The notes under the pieces: model-generated | What the model was told of the DNA's origin: nothing | The model's input: only the letters and a program-made list of their open reading frames with translations | Database searches by the model: none | Position numbers and translations under genes: made by a program | Shown: in pieces, positions 7,982 to 16,468 of the stretch | Layout: each line of letters starts with the position of its first letter | Position numbering within the stretch: position 1 is the stretch's first letter | Source: UMGS1696 sp964621755 | GTDB taxonomy: Bacteria > Bacillota > Clostridia > Oscillospirales > CAG-272 | Assembly: GCA_964621755.1 (NCBI GenBank) | Contig: CAZUPI010000020.1 | Span: 1 to 44,008 of the forward strand | Direction: 5' to 3' | DNA length: 44,008 bases

Positions 7982-9070
7982 TCAAAATCTATAGTTTATC
8001 GGAGACGATTGTACAGAGTACTCAGCAATTATTTCTTCATCGACTTCAACAGCGGGCATCAGTTCATCCAAGTATTCATTGAATAATTCTTCCGCTACCG
8101 TAGTATCATAATCTGTGAAAAAGTCAGAATTGGACTCATCATCCCACGGATTCTCGTCAAGAGCCAGTCTCTTTATATAATGTGTGCCATAATCTGATTC
8201 TATTTTTATATATTCTCCGATTTCAAGTTCAAAAGCAGATTGAACTACCTCAGAAATAAAATCAGTATTTCTGGTCAGATAATATCCGTTTGGATAATAT
8301 TGGTCTTCAGAAAAAGTTTCATATATAAGCTCAAAGTCATCACCGTTTACAAGCGACTCATCAATTGCTGCAATTACTGCATTTTTTGCCTCCAGCTCTT
8401 CCACGCTCATCGCAGTTGTCTGTTTGGTACCGTCTTCGTTATAGATAAGATATCCGTCCTCATCCGTTGTGTATACATACTTGTTATTGACATATATGTG
8501 TCTGATACGCACATAATTCTCCTCAAGGTATGCAGTTCTATCAGCATTTGTAACAGGATTTGTTCCACTGCTACTGTACATGGCGGAAAAAACCGCCGTT
8601 GCGTGCTCATCACGAAGGTATATTTCCTTCAACATCTTTGAATTTATGCCATACTGTGCCAACGCGGAATTGAACAGATTCTTACTACCATTTGCATATT
8701 CTGTTATATAATCGTCGATGTAGTAATCAATCTGATCTTCAACGCTGCTGCTTATTTTTAGTCCAAGCTCATCAAACAATGCATCACAGATAAGGGTTCT
8801 TTTTACATTGTCGACTACCATATTAAACAGATACTCTTCATTAGTCGTACCTTCGATGAGTTCACTTTCATAAAACTCAGTTGTATCCTTGAAATCGGAA
8901 TATAACTGCTGAAATTTTCCTTTGTATGTTGCAAGATAATATTGAAATTCGTTTTCGCTTATAGAAGCCCCATGATAAGTCATGACGGCTGTTCCGGCAG
9001 AACATCCGGAAAATGTCAAGAGTAAGATGCACAACCCACCTATCAATCTGACCGTTCTTTTCACATTCAC
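7982..9070 (-). CDS. lipoprotein peptidyl-prolyl isomerase / foldase (PrsA/SurA-like)
   Basis: About 362-residue secreted lipoprotein. A basic N-terminus and hydrophobic stretch end in the lipobox TFSGC, so the mature protein starts with a lipidated Cys on the outer face of the membrane. A SurA-N/PrsA-type helical chaperone region follows, then a parvulin-like domain from about residue 190 (RIRHIYVNNKY ... FELIYETFSED ... GYYLTRNTDF ... FELEIGEYIKIESDYGTHYIKRL), and an acidic tail. It probably helps fold exported proteins. Three GTG codons are possible starts (9076, 9070, 9064); 9070 fits the AAAGGA site best. It lies 56 bases downstream of mfd, so it is likely the last gene of the pth-mfd transcript, an order common in clostridia. 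Confidence 0.8.
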   Translation of the reverse strand: MNVKRTVRLIGGLCILLLTFSGCSAGTAVMTYHGASISENEFQYYLATYKGKFQQLYSDFKDTTEFYESELIEGTTNEEYLFNMVVDNVKRTLICDALFDELGLKISSSVEDQIDYYIDDYITEYANGSKNLFNSALAQYGINSKMLKEIYLRDEHATAVFSAMYSSSGTNPVTNADRTAYLEENYVRIRHIYVNNKYVYTTDEDGYLIYNEDGTKQTTAMSVEELEAKNAVIAAIDESLVNGDDFELIYETFSEDQYYPNGYYLTRNTDFISEVVQSAFELEIGEYIKIESDYGTHYIKRLALDENPWDDESNSDFFTDYDTTVAEELFNEYLDELMPAVEVDEEIIAEYSVQSSPINYRF

Positions 9071-9126
9071 ACACACTTTCCTTTGAATTTACTTGTATTA
9101 TAACTTATAAAAATGAACATTTTGTA

Positions 9127-12100
9127 TCATATTGCTGAAATACTTGAATATTTCTGTAGAAGTTCAAGTAAAAATTCTGTGTTGCGTACATTTTTCTTAA
9201 GTTTCAACATAACATACGGATTCTGTCCGAGCATGACCTTCACGCCAAGGTTTGGATAGCTTAACGCGAGTTTCTGCACTGCATTTGCATTTATTTGATT
9301 GGTATACAGTTTTATAATGCCGTCACGCTCTTCAATTTTGGTAAATCCATTTGCTCTACCCATTGCGCGGATCCATACGATACGGCAAAGGTTTATCGCA
9401 GAAGAGTTTGGCTCACCATAGCGGTCGCAAAGCTCATCTATAATATCATCGTAATCTTCTTGCGACTCAACACGTGCAATTCTTTTGTACATATCCATTC
9501 TCTGCGGTGCTGATGCAATATAGGATTTTGAGAGATATGCATCGCATCGTACATCAACAGCACATTCTGGTAAAGGTTTTTTGACCTCTTCCCCCTTTTC
9601 TTCGACTACGGCTTCTTCAAGCAGTTTCATATACATATCATATCCAACTGCCTCCATATGACCATGTTGTTCTGCACCAAGCAGATTTCCTGCTCCCCGA
9701 ATTTCAAGGTCACGAAGCGCAATCCTGAAGCCTGCGCCGAATTCTGCGTACTCCCGTATTGCTGATAATCGTTTTTCAGCAATTTCAGTAAGACTTTTGC
9801 CACGTCTATATGTGAAATAAGCATATGCGCGCGTGCTAGAACGTCCCACACGGCCGCGGAGCTGGTGCAGTTGTGACAGTCCATAGTTTTCTGCATTTTC
9901 GATAATTAGAGTATTGGCATTCGGAATGTCCACACCAGTTTCTATAATAGTAGTGCATACGAGTATGTCGACATCACCGCGAATCAGCGCGTCCCATACA
10001 TCTTCGATGGCTTCACGTTCCATTTTTCCATGGGCAACCGCAATACGAGCATCTGGTATTGCTCGTGCAATTCTATCAGCAACATTAAAGATTCCCTCGA
10101 CGCGATTATAAAGATAGAACACCTGTCCTCCGCGTCGTAGTTCGCGTCTGATGGCTTCATTTATGATGGCTTCATCAAACTCCATAACGTATGTCTGAAC
10201 GGGCGTGCGAAGGCCAGGGGCTTCCTCAAGAACGCTCATATCCACGAGGCCACCCATTGCCATATTCAAGGTCCGAGGAATTGGTGTTGCCGTGAGAGTC
10301 AGAATATCCGCACCGATTTGTAGTTTTTTCAGCTTTTCCTTTTGTGCGACACCAAAACGCTGTTCTTCATCGATAATGATAAGACCAAGGTCATGAAACT
10401 CTACATCTTTGGAGATGAGTCTGTGTGTGCCGATGATGATGTCTGTATCACCTCGTTTTACTTTGCGTATGGCTGCCTGCTGCTCTGTAGGACTTTTGAA
10501 TCGGGATACCATATCAACATTCACTGGAAATGACCTCATGCGGCTGAGAAAGGTTTGATAGTGCTGGTAGGCAAGAATCGTTGTTGGAACTAGAACGGCT
10601 ACTTGTTTTCCATTCATAACTGCCTTAAAGGCAGCTCTAAGAGCGACTTCAGTTTTTCCGTATCCAACATCACCACAAATGAGTCTGTCCATTGGATATG
10701 GCTGTTCCATGTCACGCCGAACGTCGTTTATTGCTTCGAGTTGTCCATCGGTTTCCTCATATTCAAAAGAATCGGCAAATTCGCGGCACATATCGTCGTC
10801 TGGTTCAAATGCAAAACCTTGGGTACGTTTACGTTTGGCATACAGTTCAATCAATTCTTTTGCCATTTCGTGCGCTGAGGCTTTTGCTTTGCTTTTGGCT
10901 TTGTTCCATTCGGCACCGCTCATCTTTGAAAGCTTAACCATACCAGTGTCAGAACCTGCCCCAATATACTTTGAAACATGGTCGAGCTGGTCTACTGGAA
11001 GAAAAAGTTTGTCAGATCCTGCATATTTTATATGCACATAGTCTCTCGAACTTCCGTCAATTGTCAAGTTTTCAATCCCCATATATTGGCCAATTCCATA
11101 TGCCTCATGAACGACAATATCACCAATTTCCAGGTCGGCATAAGACATAATCGCTTCCGAGGCGGATTTCTTGCGCTTTATCTTCTTAGAATATCTGATG
11201 CGTGATGGTTTCGCACTGTCATGGGAATAATCCATTACAACCAGTTTAGGGTATGCCAATTCAAATCCGCCTGCAAATTCTCCGGTCATGAGCAATATTG
11301 GTTTTTTCCCCTCTGGAACATCTGGTATTTTGGTAAGAGTATTGCTGTCTGCCGAAAACGTACTATATCCGTCGTCTATGAGTTTTTCTATTAAGTTGTC
11401 TTTTTCAATATCGCTTCCACAGATTACGACAGCGGTGTAGTTTTCAGCATGAAAGCGTGTGATATCCTCAGACAGCATTTCTGTATTTCCTGAATAGGCG
11501 GGAATATGGCGCGTATTGAACGCAAATATTTCAGCGGGAGTAAAGCCCGTATGGCTTCTTGTGAGTGCATCAATAAATATCGTATAGCCTGACTGCCTCT
11601 CTCCAATTTCTTCATAAGTCCGCATGTATATTCCGTTTTTTACAGGAGGCAGTTCGAGTGCTTCAGACATTCCAGCAATGCTTTGTTCTGTAAGAGCATT
11701 TGACGCCGCAAAGCGTTCTTCGGATGCAGCTGAGTCGACTATAATGACAGGTCCGTTTATATAGTCAAGCAAACAATCTCCGTCGGGGTATATAAACGGA
11801 AGATATTTATCGGCAAAGTTGATTTCCATTCCATGTTCCAAAGAAGATAGTTCACTTTCGAGTACAGTTGCTGCGTGCGCATGCTTCTCATCTGCACCGT
11901 CAGTCTTACCAATACGTCTGATATGACGCCGGATGAGGTCAATCAACATTTGACGTAGTTGGCTAGTTATTATATGCTCACGCACTGGAGGAATCACAAG
12001 TTCATTAGGCGCACCATCTACAAAACGTTGCGTTTCAACTGAAAAATATCCGATACGGTCAACTTCATCCCCAAACAGTTCAACACGTACAGGCATGTCA

Positions 12101-12684
12101 CCAGATGGATATATGTCGAGAATCCCGCCTCTAACGGCAAACTGTCCGACGCTTTCAACAAGTTCTACCCGTTGGTAACCTGCTGTAGTAAGCAAAGCAG
12201 CTGTTTTGTCAAGTTCTAACGGATCATTATAAGATATTTTGACGCACAGTTCTGTCAGTTTTTCAGCTGACATTGTAATTTGCAGTACTGCTTCAGCGGT
12301 AGTACATATGACCGACGCGCCCTTTGTAATTCCGACAAGTGAAGCAAGAACCTTTAAACGTTCATTTTCGTATTCATGTGAAGAAGTAATGTTGTTAAAG
12401 CAATATTCACGTGCCGGAAAATAGTCCGTCGAAATATCTACAGACACAAGGAAATCGCGATATAGCGCCGCTTTTTTTTCATCGGCAAATATTAATACTA
12501 CTGGCGAATACGCATTTCCAAAGTCCTCACACAGTGACTCAAGAAATATATACTCCGCTCCCTCAGAAAGCCCACTTACATAATAGGGTTTACGTTTTCC
12601 GAAAGCCGGTCGTTTTAATGCTTCGCTAATACCGATATAGTCTCTATTTTTGCGAAAAGTATCACATAATAATTTATAATTCAT
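9127..12684 (-). CDS. mfd: transcription-repair coupling factor
   Basis: 1185-residue Mfd, full length for the family. It removes RNA polymerase stalled at DNA lesions and recruits UvrA. The N-terminal third is UvrB-like (UvrA-recruiting). The RNA-polymerase-interacting domain follows at about residues 510-590, with DIVVHEAYGIGQYMGIE and FLPVDQLD. The RecG-like translocase motor has Walker A GDVGYGKTEVA, motif Ia VPTTILAYQHY, the DEEQRFG box, TATPIPRTL and the C-terminal helicase motifs up to QLRGRVGRS. A C-terminal TRCF domain ends the protein. The ATG is 24 bases after pth, so the two are co-transcribed, the usual Gram-positive arrangement. No defect is visible. Confidence 0.97.
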   Translation of the reverse strand: MNYKLLCDTFRKNRDYIGISEALKRPAFGKRKPYYVSGLSEGAEYIFLESLCEDFGNAYSPVVLIFADEKKAALYRDFLVSVDISTDYFPAREYCFNNITSSHEYENERLKVLASLVGITKGASVICTTAEAVLQITMSAEKLTELCVKISYNDPLELDKTAALLTTAGYQRVELVESVGQFAVRGGILDIYPSGDMPVRVELFGDEVDRIGYFSVETQRFVDGAPNELVIPPVREHIITSQLRQMLIDLIRRHIRRIGKTDGADEKHAHAATVLESELSSLEHGMEINFADKYLPFIYPDGDCLLDYINGPVIIVDSAASEERFAASNALTEQSIAGMSEALELPPVKNGIYMRTYEEIGERQSGYTIFIDALTRSHTGFTPAEIFAFNTRHIPAYSGNTEMLSEDITRFHAENYTAVVICGSDIEKDNLIEKLIDDGYSTFSADSNTLTKIPDVPEGKKPILLMTGEFAGGFELAYPKLVVMDYSHDSAKPSRIRYSKKIKRKKSASEAIMSYADLEIGDIVVHEAYGIGQYMGIENLTIDGSSRDYVHIKYAGSDKLFLPVDQLDHVSKYIGAGSDTGMVKLSKMSGAEWNKAKSKAKASAHEMAKELIELYAKRKRTQGFAFEPDDDMCREFADSFEYEETDGQLEAINDVRRDMEQPYPMDRLICGDVGYGKTEVALRAAFKAVMNGKQVAVLVPTTILAYQHYQTFLSRMRSFPVNVDMVSRFKSPTEQQAAIRKVKRGDTDIIIGTHRLISKDVEFHDLGLIIIDEEQRFGVAQKEKLKKLQIGADILTLTATPIPRTLNMAMGGLVDMSVLEEAPGLRTPVQTYVMEFDEAIINEAIRRELRRGGQVFYLYNRVEGIFNVADRIARAIPDARIAVAHGKMEREAIEDVWDALIRGDVDILVCTTIIETGVDIPNANTLIIENAENYGLSQLHQLRGRVGRSSTRAYAYFTYRRGKSLTEIAEKRLSAIREYAEFGAGFRIALRDLEIRGAGNLLGAEQHGHMEAVGYDMYMKLLEEAVVEEKGEEVKKPLPECAVDVRCDAYLSKSYIASAPQRMDMYKRIARVESQEDYDDIIDELCDRYGEPNSSAINLCRIVWIRAMGRANGFTKIEERDGIIKLYTNQINANAVQKLALSYPNLGVKVMLGQNPYVMLKLKKNVRNTEFLLELLQKYSSISAI

Positions 12685-12708
12685 TCGCCACCATCATCCA
12701 TCTTCATA

Positions 12709-13347
12709 TTAATATTTTAGTCCGTTGAACTTTCCCATTGCCTCTTCCATCCTGCCTTCAAGCAGCATCAGGCATGCATCATATGACGCTTTCAAAATTT
12801 TAAATATAGGCTCACGGTCTTTATTTGGAATCTGAGCCACGACCCAATCTGCAAGGTCATACTCCTTATTAGGTTTCTCACCGACGCCAATCCGAATTCG
12901 CGGAAATTCCTCACTGGATAAATGCTCTATGATACTCTTTAACCCATTATGCCCTCCCGCAGAGCCATTTTTCCGGATCCGCATTCTTCCCGGTGCTTGG
13001 CAGATATCATCAACCAAAACAATAATATTTTTTGGAGGTATCTCATAGAAAGAGGCGGCAGCAGAGACCGCTTCCCCTGAGTTATTCATATATGTTTGGG
13101 GTTTCATTAAGATAACATGATGTCCTTTGAGTGTTGTATCAGCATACAAGGACTTAAATTTCAGCTGCTTTATTGGACATCCGCATTTCTGCGAAATATA
13201 GTCAAGTGCAAGAAATCCCGCGTTATGACGTGTAAATGCATATTTATCTCCCGGATTTCCTAACCCAACGATTAGAAATTTTGGTGGTGTCTTGGCATTT
13301 TCTGCGCCAGTTGATATTTTTTTGAATAGCTCGAATAGCTCCGCCAT
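12709..13347 (-). CDS. pth: peptidyl-tRNA hydrolase
   Basis: 212-residue Pth, which recycles peptidyl-tRNA released from stalled ribosomes by cleaving the ester bond. The diagnostic motifs are VGLGNPGDKYAFTRHNAGF (with the catalytic His and the substrate-binding Asn), KPQTYMNNSGEAV, VDDICQAPGRMRIRKNGSAGGHNGLKS and RIRIGVGEKP. About 22 residues precede the usual N-terminus, a small extension. ATG at 13347 was chosen because AGAGGG lies six bases upstream; a longer frame to 13374 would run through that site. First gene of the pth-mfd-PPIase operon. Confidence 0.95.
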   Translation of the reverse strand: MAELFELFKKISTGAENAKTPPKFLIVGLGNPGDKYAFTRHNAGFLALDYISQKCGCPIKQLKFKSLYADTTLKGHHVILMKPQTYMNNSGEAVSAAASFYEIPPKNIIVLVDDICQAPGRMRIRKNGSAGGHNGLKSIIEHLSSEEFPRIRIGVGEKPNKEYDLADWVVAQIPNKDREPIFKILKASYDACLMLLEGRMEEAMGKFNGLKY

Positions 13348-13379
13348 GCTTATCCCTCTTTTCTTTTGCTGCAACGCGC

Positions 13380-13402
13380 AAAAAGCCCGTTATTGAACGA
13401 GC
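13380..13402 (-). terminator. terminator-like hairpin in the pth leader
   Basis: On the minus strand GCTCGTT pairs with AACGGGC (one G-T pair) around a CAAT loop and is followed by five Ts. It sits between the pth promoter and the pth start, so it could act as an attenuator. The stem is only 7 bp. Confidence 0.4.
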
Positions 13403-13432
13403 AGCTTGCATCATCATATGTTAAGTTTCTAT

Positions 13433-13461
13433 ATTATACCAGTATATTTCCTATAAATCAA
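13433..13461 (-). promoter_or_regulatory. promoter of the pth-mfd operon
   Basis: On the minus strand TTGATT (13461-13456) and TATAAT (13438-13433) are 17 bases apart, with a TGG extension directly before the -10 box. Confidence 0.8.
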
Positions 13462-13468
13462 GTGTAAT

Positions 13469-13837
13469 TTACCTCAATGGAAGAATTTCTATCCAGTATC
13501 CGTCCGGGTCCTCAATAAAATACAGCCCCATTGCGGTATTTTCAAAACAGATACAGCCCATATCGGAATGGTGCTTATGGGCTGACTCAAAATCATCCGT
13601 TACAAATGCAATATGAAATTCATCTTCCCCAAGGTCATATTTTTGCGGATGATTTGCTGGATAAGTGAGCTCCATTTCAAATTCACCATTCTCTGTTCCG
13701 ATAAAACATATTGTAAAGGAACCGTCTGCCGCAGTGTGTCTGCGTTTTTCGATAAGGCCAAGGGCATTTTTATAGAATTCGAGGGATTTTTCGAGATTTG
13801 ACACATTGTAGTTCTCATGAACAGGTCGAAAATTCAT
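13469..13837 (-). CDS. glyoxalase I / lactoylglutathione lyase family protein
   Basis: 122-residue single-domain vicinal-oxygen-chelate protein. All four metal-ligand positions of glyoxalase I seem to be present: His7 (RPVHENY), Glu in GEFEMELTYP, His in EFHIAFV and Glu in GYWIEILPL. It also has the family signatures LEKSLEFYKNALGL and YFIEDPDGYWIE. It would detoxify methylglyoxal adducts. Clostridia mostly lack glutathione, so another thiol cofactor is likely. ATG at 13837 has AAAGGAG upstream; a longer frame to 13891 would overlap the preceding gene. It follows the MBL-fold gene by 17 bases, so both form one transcript. Confidence 0.85.
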   Translation of the reverse strand: MNFRPVHENYNVSNLEKSLEFYKNALGLIEKRRHTAADGSFTICFIGTENGEFEMELTYPANHPQKYDLGEDEFHIAFVTDDFESAHKHHSDMGCICFENTAMGLYFIEDPDGYWIEILPLR

Positions 13838-13854
13838 AGTACACTCCTTTGAAT

Positions 13855-14556
13855 TTATACAAGACTGATTTTTTCGCCAGGTTTTATACATATAATTTTA
13901 TTTTTATAGTCACGCGAAATAGGATCGCAAAGAAAATCGTCGCATATCTTCGGTGAACCTGAAAAATGCATCGGAATAGCATTTTTAATTCTGAAATGTT
14001 TCATATAGTAGTCAAATCCGAGGTACGAATACATACCTTGCCTTGCATCAAGCGGCAGAAATGCGGTATCTATCCAGAAGTTTTTTAGTCCTTTGGTGTA
14101 TTCCCGAAACTTTTCGGTCATATCGTATACTTCACTTTCACGCATTCCTTCCCACAGCCAAAGGTTGAGGTCGCCTGCATGGAAAATATTTCGCCCTGAA
14201 TATCCGGCAAGATAGGCCACACCGCAATCAGTTGACGGAAGCACCTTGAGCCTAAATCTGCTTTCAATGCGTATATCCATGCCAGGATCTGCGATAAGAT
14301 AATCATCAATTCCGTACTTATCAAGAATCTTTTTGTCAATGTCATAGGAAATTATGTATTTAACATTTGGGTATTCGCTGCATATACTGAAAATATCGGG
14401 ATTAAAATGGTCCTCATGCGCGTGACTGATAAAAACATATGTCTTCTTCTTTTTCACTGGTTTGGGAAGGATTCCTTCGGAATAATCGAAAATCAGCATG
14501 TGCGTTTCAGATTCAACCGAAAAACCACTGTGTCCGGCGTAATTTATTACTATCAT
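13855..14556 (-). CDS. MBL-fold metal-dependent hydrolase (UlaG-like)
   Basis: 233-residue metallo-beta-lactamase-fold protein. It has INYAGHSGFSVE at the N-terminus, the dinuclear metal motif SHAHEDHFNPD, and the later ligands in NIFHAGDLNLW and AIPMHFSG. This pattern matches the broad UlaG/YtnP-like group of hydrolases and phosphodiesterases; the substrate is not predictable. The start has an AGGAG site. It is the first gene of a two-gene unit with the glyoxalase, which hints at detoxification but proves nothing. Confidence 0.8.
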   Translation of the reverse strand: MIVINYAGHSGFSVESETHMLIFDYSEGILPKPVKKKKTYVFISHAHEDHFNPDIFSICSEYPNVKYIISYDIDKKILDKYGIDDYLIADPGMDIRIESRFRLKVLPSTDCGVAYLAGYSGRNIFHAGDLNLWLWEGMRESEVYDMTEKFREYTKGLKNFWIDTAFLPLDARQGMYSYLGFDYYMKHFRIKNAIPMHFSGSPKICDDFLCDPISRDYKNKIICIKPGEKISLV

Positions 14557-14610
14557 AATTTAGCGGCTCCTGTATCAGAAACGATATTCACTACATAGAT
14601 ATGTTATCAT

Positions 14611-14639
14611 TATCGGACGTTTTTGTCAATAGGTGTTTC
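14611..14639 (-). promoter_or_regulatory. promoter of the MBL-hydrolase/glyoxalase unit
   Basis: On the minus strand TTGACA (14639-14634) and TAACAT (14616-14611) are 17 bases apart, with a TGA extension before the -10 box. Confidence 0.7.
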
Positions 14640-14705
14640 GCATATCTTCTTATATTATATAATTATAATAAACTTTTCGAATTATGTTAATAAAATGAAA
14701 TTCTA

Positions 14706-14734
14706 TTTACTTTTCCAAAAAAATGTGGTATTAT
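14706..14734 (+). promoter_or_regulatory. promoter of the NahK-like kinase gene
   Basis: TTTACT at 14706-14711 and TATTAT at 14729-14734 are 17 bases apart, with a TGG extension before the -10 box. The rest of the divergent gap 14557-14828 is AT-rich and holds nothing else recognisable. Confidence 0.65.
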
Positions 14735-14828
14735 ATTATAAATAACTTTTACACATCTTTGAATAACTTTCAAGAAGCTACGACAAATTTTAACCAGATG
14801 ACGAAAACAGAAAGGAAAACTTTTTGAC

Positions 14829-15905
14829 ATGCAGAATCAATTTTTTGATATCTTAATGCACTTTGCCCTTGATATAGAACCCTCTGTCTATGGAAATGGT
14901 CATATTAACGATACCTATATCGTTCATTCCAAGCCGAATTATATCTTGCAGAGAATTAACAAAAGAGTATTTACAAATCCGCCTGCGGTAATGGAAAATA
15001 TTCAAGGTGTTACTGAATTCCTCCGCAAAAAAATAGAAGCAAGCGGCGGTGACCCTGAACGAGAGACACTAAATCTCATCTATACAACCGATGGAAAGCC
15101 GTATTACCTTCACACAGACGGTGAATACTATCGCGTCTATAAATTTATAGACCGTGCAAAATCATATGACGCTGTTGAAAATCCGATGCAGCTTTATCAC
15201 GCTGCTAAAGCTTTTGGTAAGTTTCAGAATATGCTCGCTGATTATCCTGCCGAAAAGCTGCATGAAACGATTGTAGATTTTCATAATACAAAGGTTCGCT
15301 TTGCAAACTTCAAAAAGGCAGTTGACGACAATTTGGCTGGTCGTGCTGACGAAGTTCAACCAGAAATCAAATTTGTTCTCGACCGCGAAGCAGACTGTAG
15401 TGTGATTGTTGATGCTCTCGCAAACGGTACGATTCCACTTCGTGTAACACACAATGACACCAAGCTCAACAATGTTATGCTAGATGAGGTTACGGGAGAA
15501 GGTGTGTGTGTTATTGACCTTGATACCGTAATGCCTGGTTCTCTTCTCTATGATTACGGCGATGCCCTCCGGTTCGGTGGTTCTAGCGGTGCAGAAGATG
15601 AACCTGACCTTTCTAAAATCTGGTTTGACATTGAAAAATTTGAATACTTTACACGTGGCTTCATCGAAGAGCTTCCCTCAATCACCAATGCGGAACTTGC
15701 CCTGCTTCCCTTTTCAATCAAGCTCATGACATACGAATGCGGCTCAAGATTCCTTGCCGATTATTTGAATGGCGATATTTATTTCAAAACCCATTATCCA
15801 AATCATAATCTTGATAGATGCCGCACACAGTTCAAGCTTGTAGCTGATATCGAATCAAAGATGGATGAGCTCAATGCAATCGTACACAAGATTGCTGGAA
15901 GATAA
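14829..15905 (+). CDS. phosphotransferase, N-acetylhexosamine 1-kinase-like (NahK family)
   Basis: 358-residue kinase of the aminoglycoside/choline phosphotransferase fold. The N-terminal GNGHINDTYIV loop, the catalytic RVTHNDTKLNNVM and the metal-binding CVIDLDTVMPG match the NahK branch, which phosphorylates GlcNAc/GalNAc (and related hexoses) at C1 using ATP. Bifidobacterial NahK works in mucin and milk sugar salvage and feeds an uridylyltransferase. Here galM, galE and a sugar nucleotidyltransferase lie 3-6 kb away on the other strand, which supports a hexose 1-phosphate role. It is a single gene with its own promoter and terminator. Substrate preference is inferred. Confidence 0.8.
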   Translation: MQNQFFDILMHFALDIEPSVYGNGHINDTYIVHSKPNYILQRINKRVFTNPPAVMENIQGVTEFLRKKIEASGGDPERETLNLIYTTDGKPYYLHTDGEYYRVYKFIDRAKSYDAVENPMQLYHAAKAFGKFQNMLADYPAEKLHETIVDFHNTKVRFANFKKAVDDNLAGRADEVQPEIKFVLDREADCSVIVDALANGTIPLRVTHNDTKLNNVMLDEVTGEGVCVIDLDTVMPGSLLYDYGDALRFGGSSGAEDEPDLSKIWFDIEKFEYFTRGFIEELPSITNAELALLPFSIKLMTYECGSRFLADYLNGDIYFKTHYPNHNLDRCRTQFKLVADIESKMDELNAIVHKIAGR

Positions 15906-15916
15906 TCATTTTATCC

Positions 15917-15959
15917 AAAAGCAGTTTGCAGAATATCTAACACTCTGCAGCTGCTTTTT
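15917..15959 (+). terminator. terminator of the NahK-like gene
   Basis: A long stem of AAAGCAG and TTGCAGA with TCTGCAG and CTGCTTT, around an 11-base loop, runs into a T tract ending near 15960. Confidence 0.85.
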
Positions 15960-15999
15960 TGTATATTTGTTACAAACTAATATTTTTTTGTAATTCTGC

Positions 16000-16028
16000 T
16001 TGACAAAACAGCGCGTGTGTGGTATACT
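16000..16028 (+). promoter_or_regulatory. promoter of the SRP operon
   Basis: TTGACA at 16000-16005 and TATACT at 16023-16028 are 17 bases apart with a TGG extension. This is one of the strongest promoters in the window. Confidence 0.85.
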
Positions 16029-16051
16029 CTGTAAAGTAATTTACTTTACAG
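16029..16051. promoter_or_regulatory. perfect 23-bp palindrome at the SRP operon transcription start
   Basis: CTGTAAAGTAA (16029-16039) is mirrored exactly by 16041-16051 around a single central T. It begins directly after the -10 box, so it would either act as a repressor site over the start point or form a hairpin at the very 5' end of the mRNA. Confidence 0.65.
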
Positions 16052-16060
16052 CATAGTGCG

Positions 16061-16465
16061 GTGATTGTTATATTTGAAAAAAATATGAAGTTTCCGCTTC
16101 TTCTCGATACATATGGAGTTTTGTTGACAGGACGGAAGCGTGAGATACTTGAATATTACTACGACGATGATTATTCTCTGTCAGAAATATCGGAACTTAC
16201 CGGAATTTCGCGGCAGGGCGTGCGTGATTCTATCAAAAAGAGTGAGGAAGACATTTATGAATATGAATCAAAACTAAAAATAGTTGCTAAACGTGAAGAA
16301 TCCGCCAAACTATGCAAAAGTGCAATAACAGAGCTTACAACAATCATCCAGCGTGCCAGCGACGTTTCCGTCTCACAGCAAGCTGAAACCGTTATTTTAC
16401 TGATCGAAAAGCTGAAAAGCTTAAATAACATACAATCTGCTGATATATCTGATATACGGGAGTAA
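16061..16465 (+). CDS. ylxM: YlxM-like HTH protein of the SRP operon
   Basis: About 134 residues. LLLDTYGVLLTGRKREILEYYYDDD followed by the sigma-factor-like helix-turn-helix SLSEISELTGISRQGVRDSIKK is the UPF0122/YlxM pattern, and the tail is a coiled-coil-like helix. YlxM is found just before ffh in many Gram-positives and is reported to modulate SRP function; some members bind nucleic acid. The start is uncertain: GTG at 16061 lacks a clear binding site, and an in-frame ATG at 16085 is an alternative. It is 3 bases from ffh, so translation is probably coupled. The palindrome just upstream could be its own binding site. Confidence 0.85.
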   Translation: MIVIFEKNMKFPLLLDTYGVLLTGRKREILEYYYDDDYSLSEISELTGISRQGVRDSIKKSEEDIYEYESKLKIVAKREESAKLCKSAITELTTIIQRASDVSVSQQAETVILLIEKLKSLNNIQSADISDIRE

Positions 16466-16468
16466 TAA

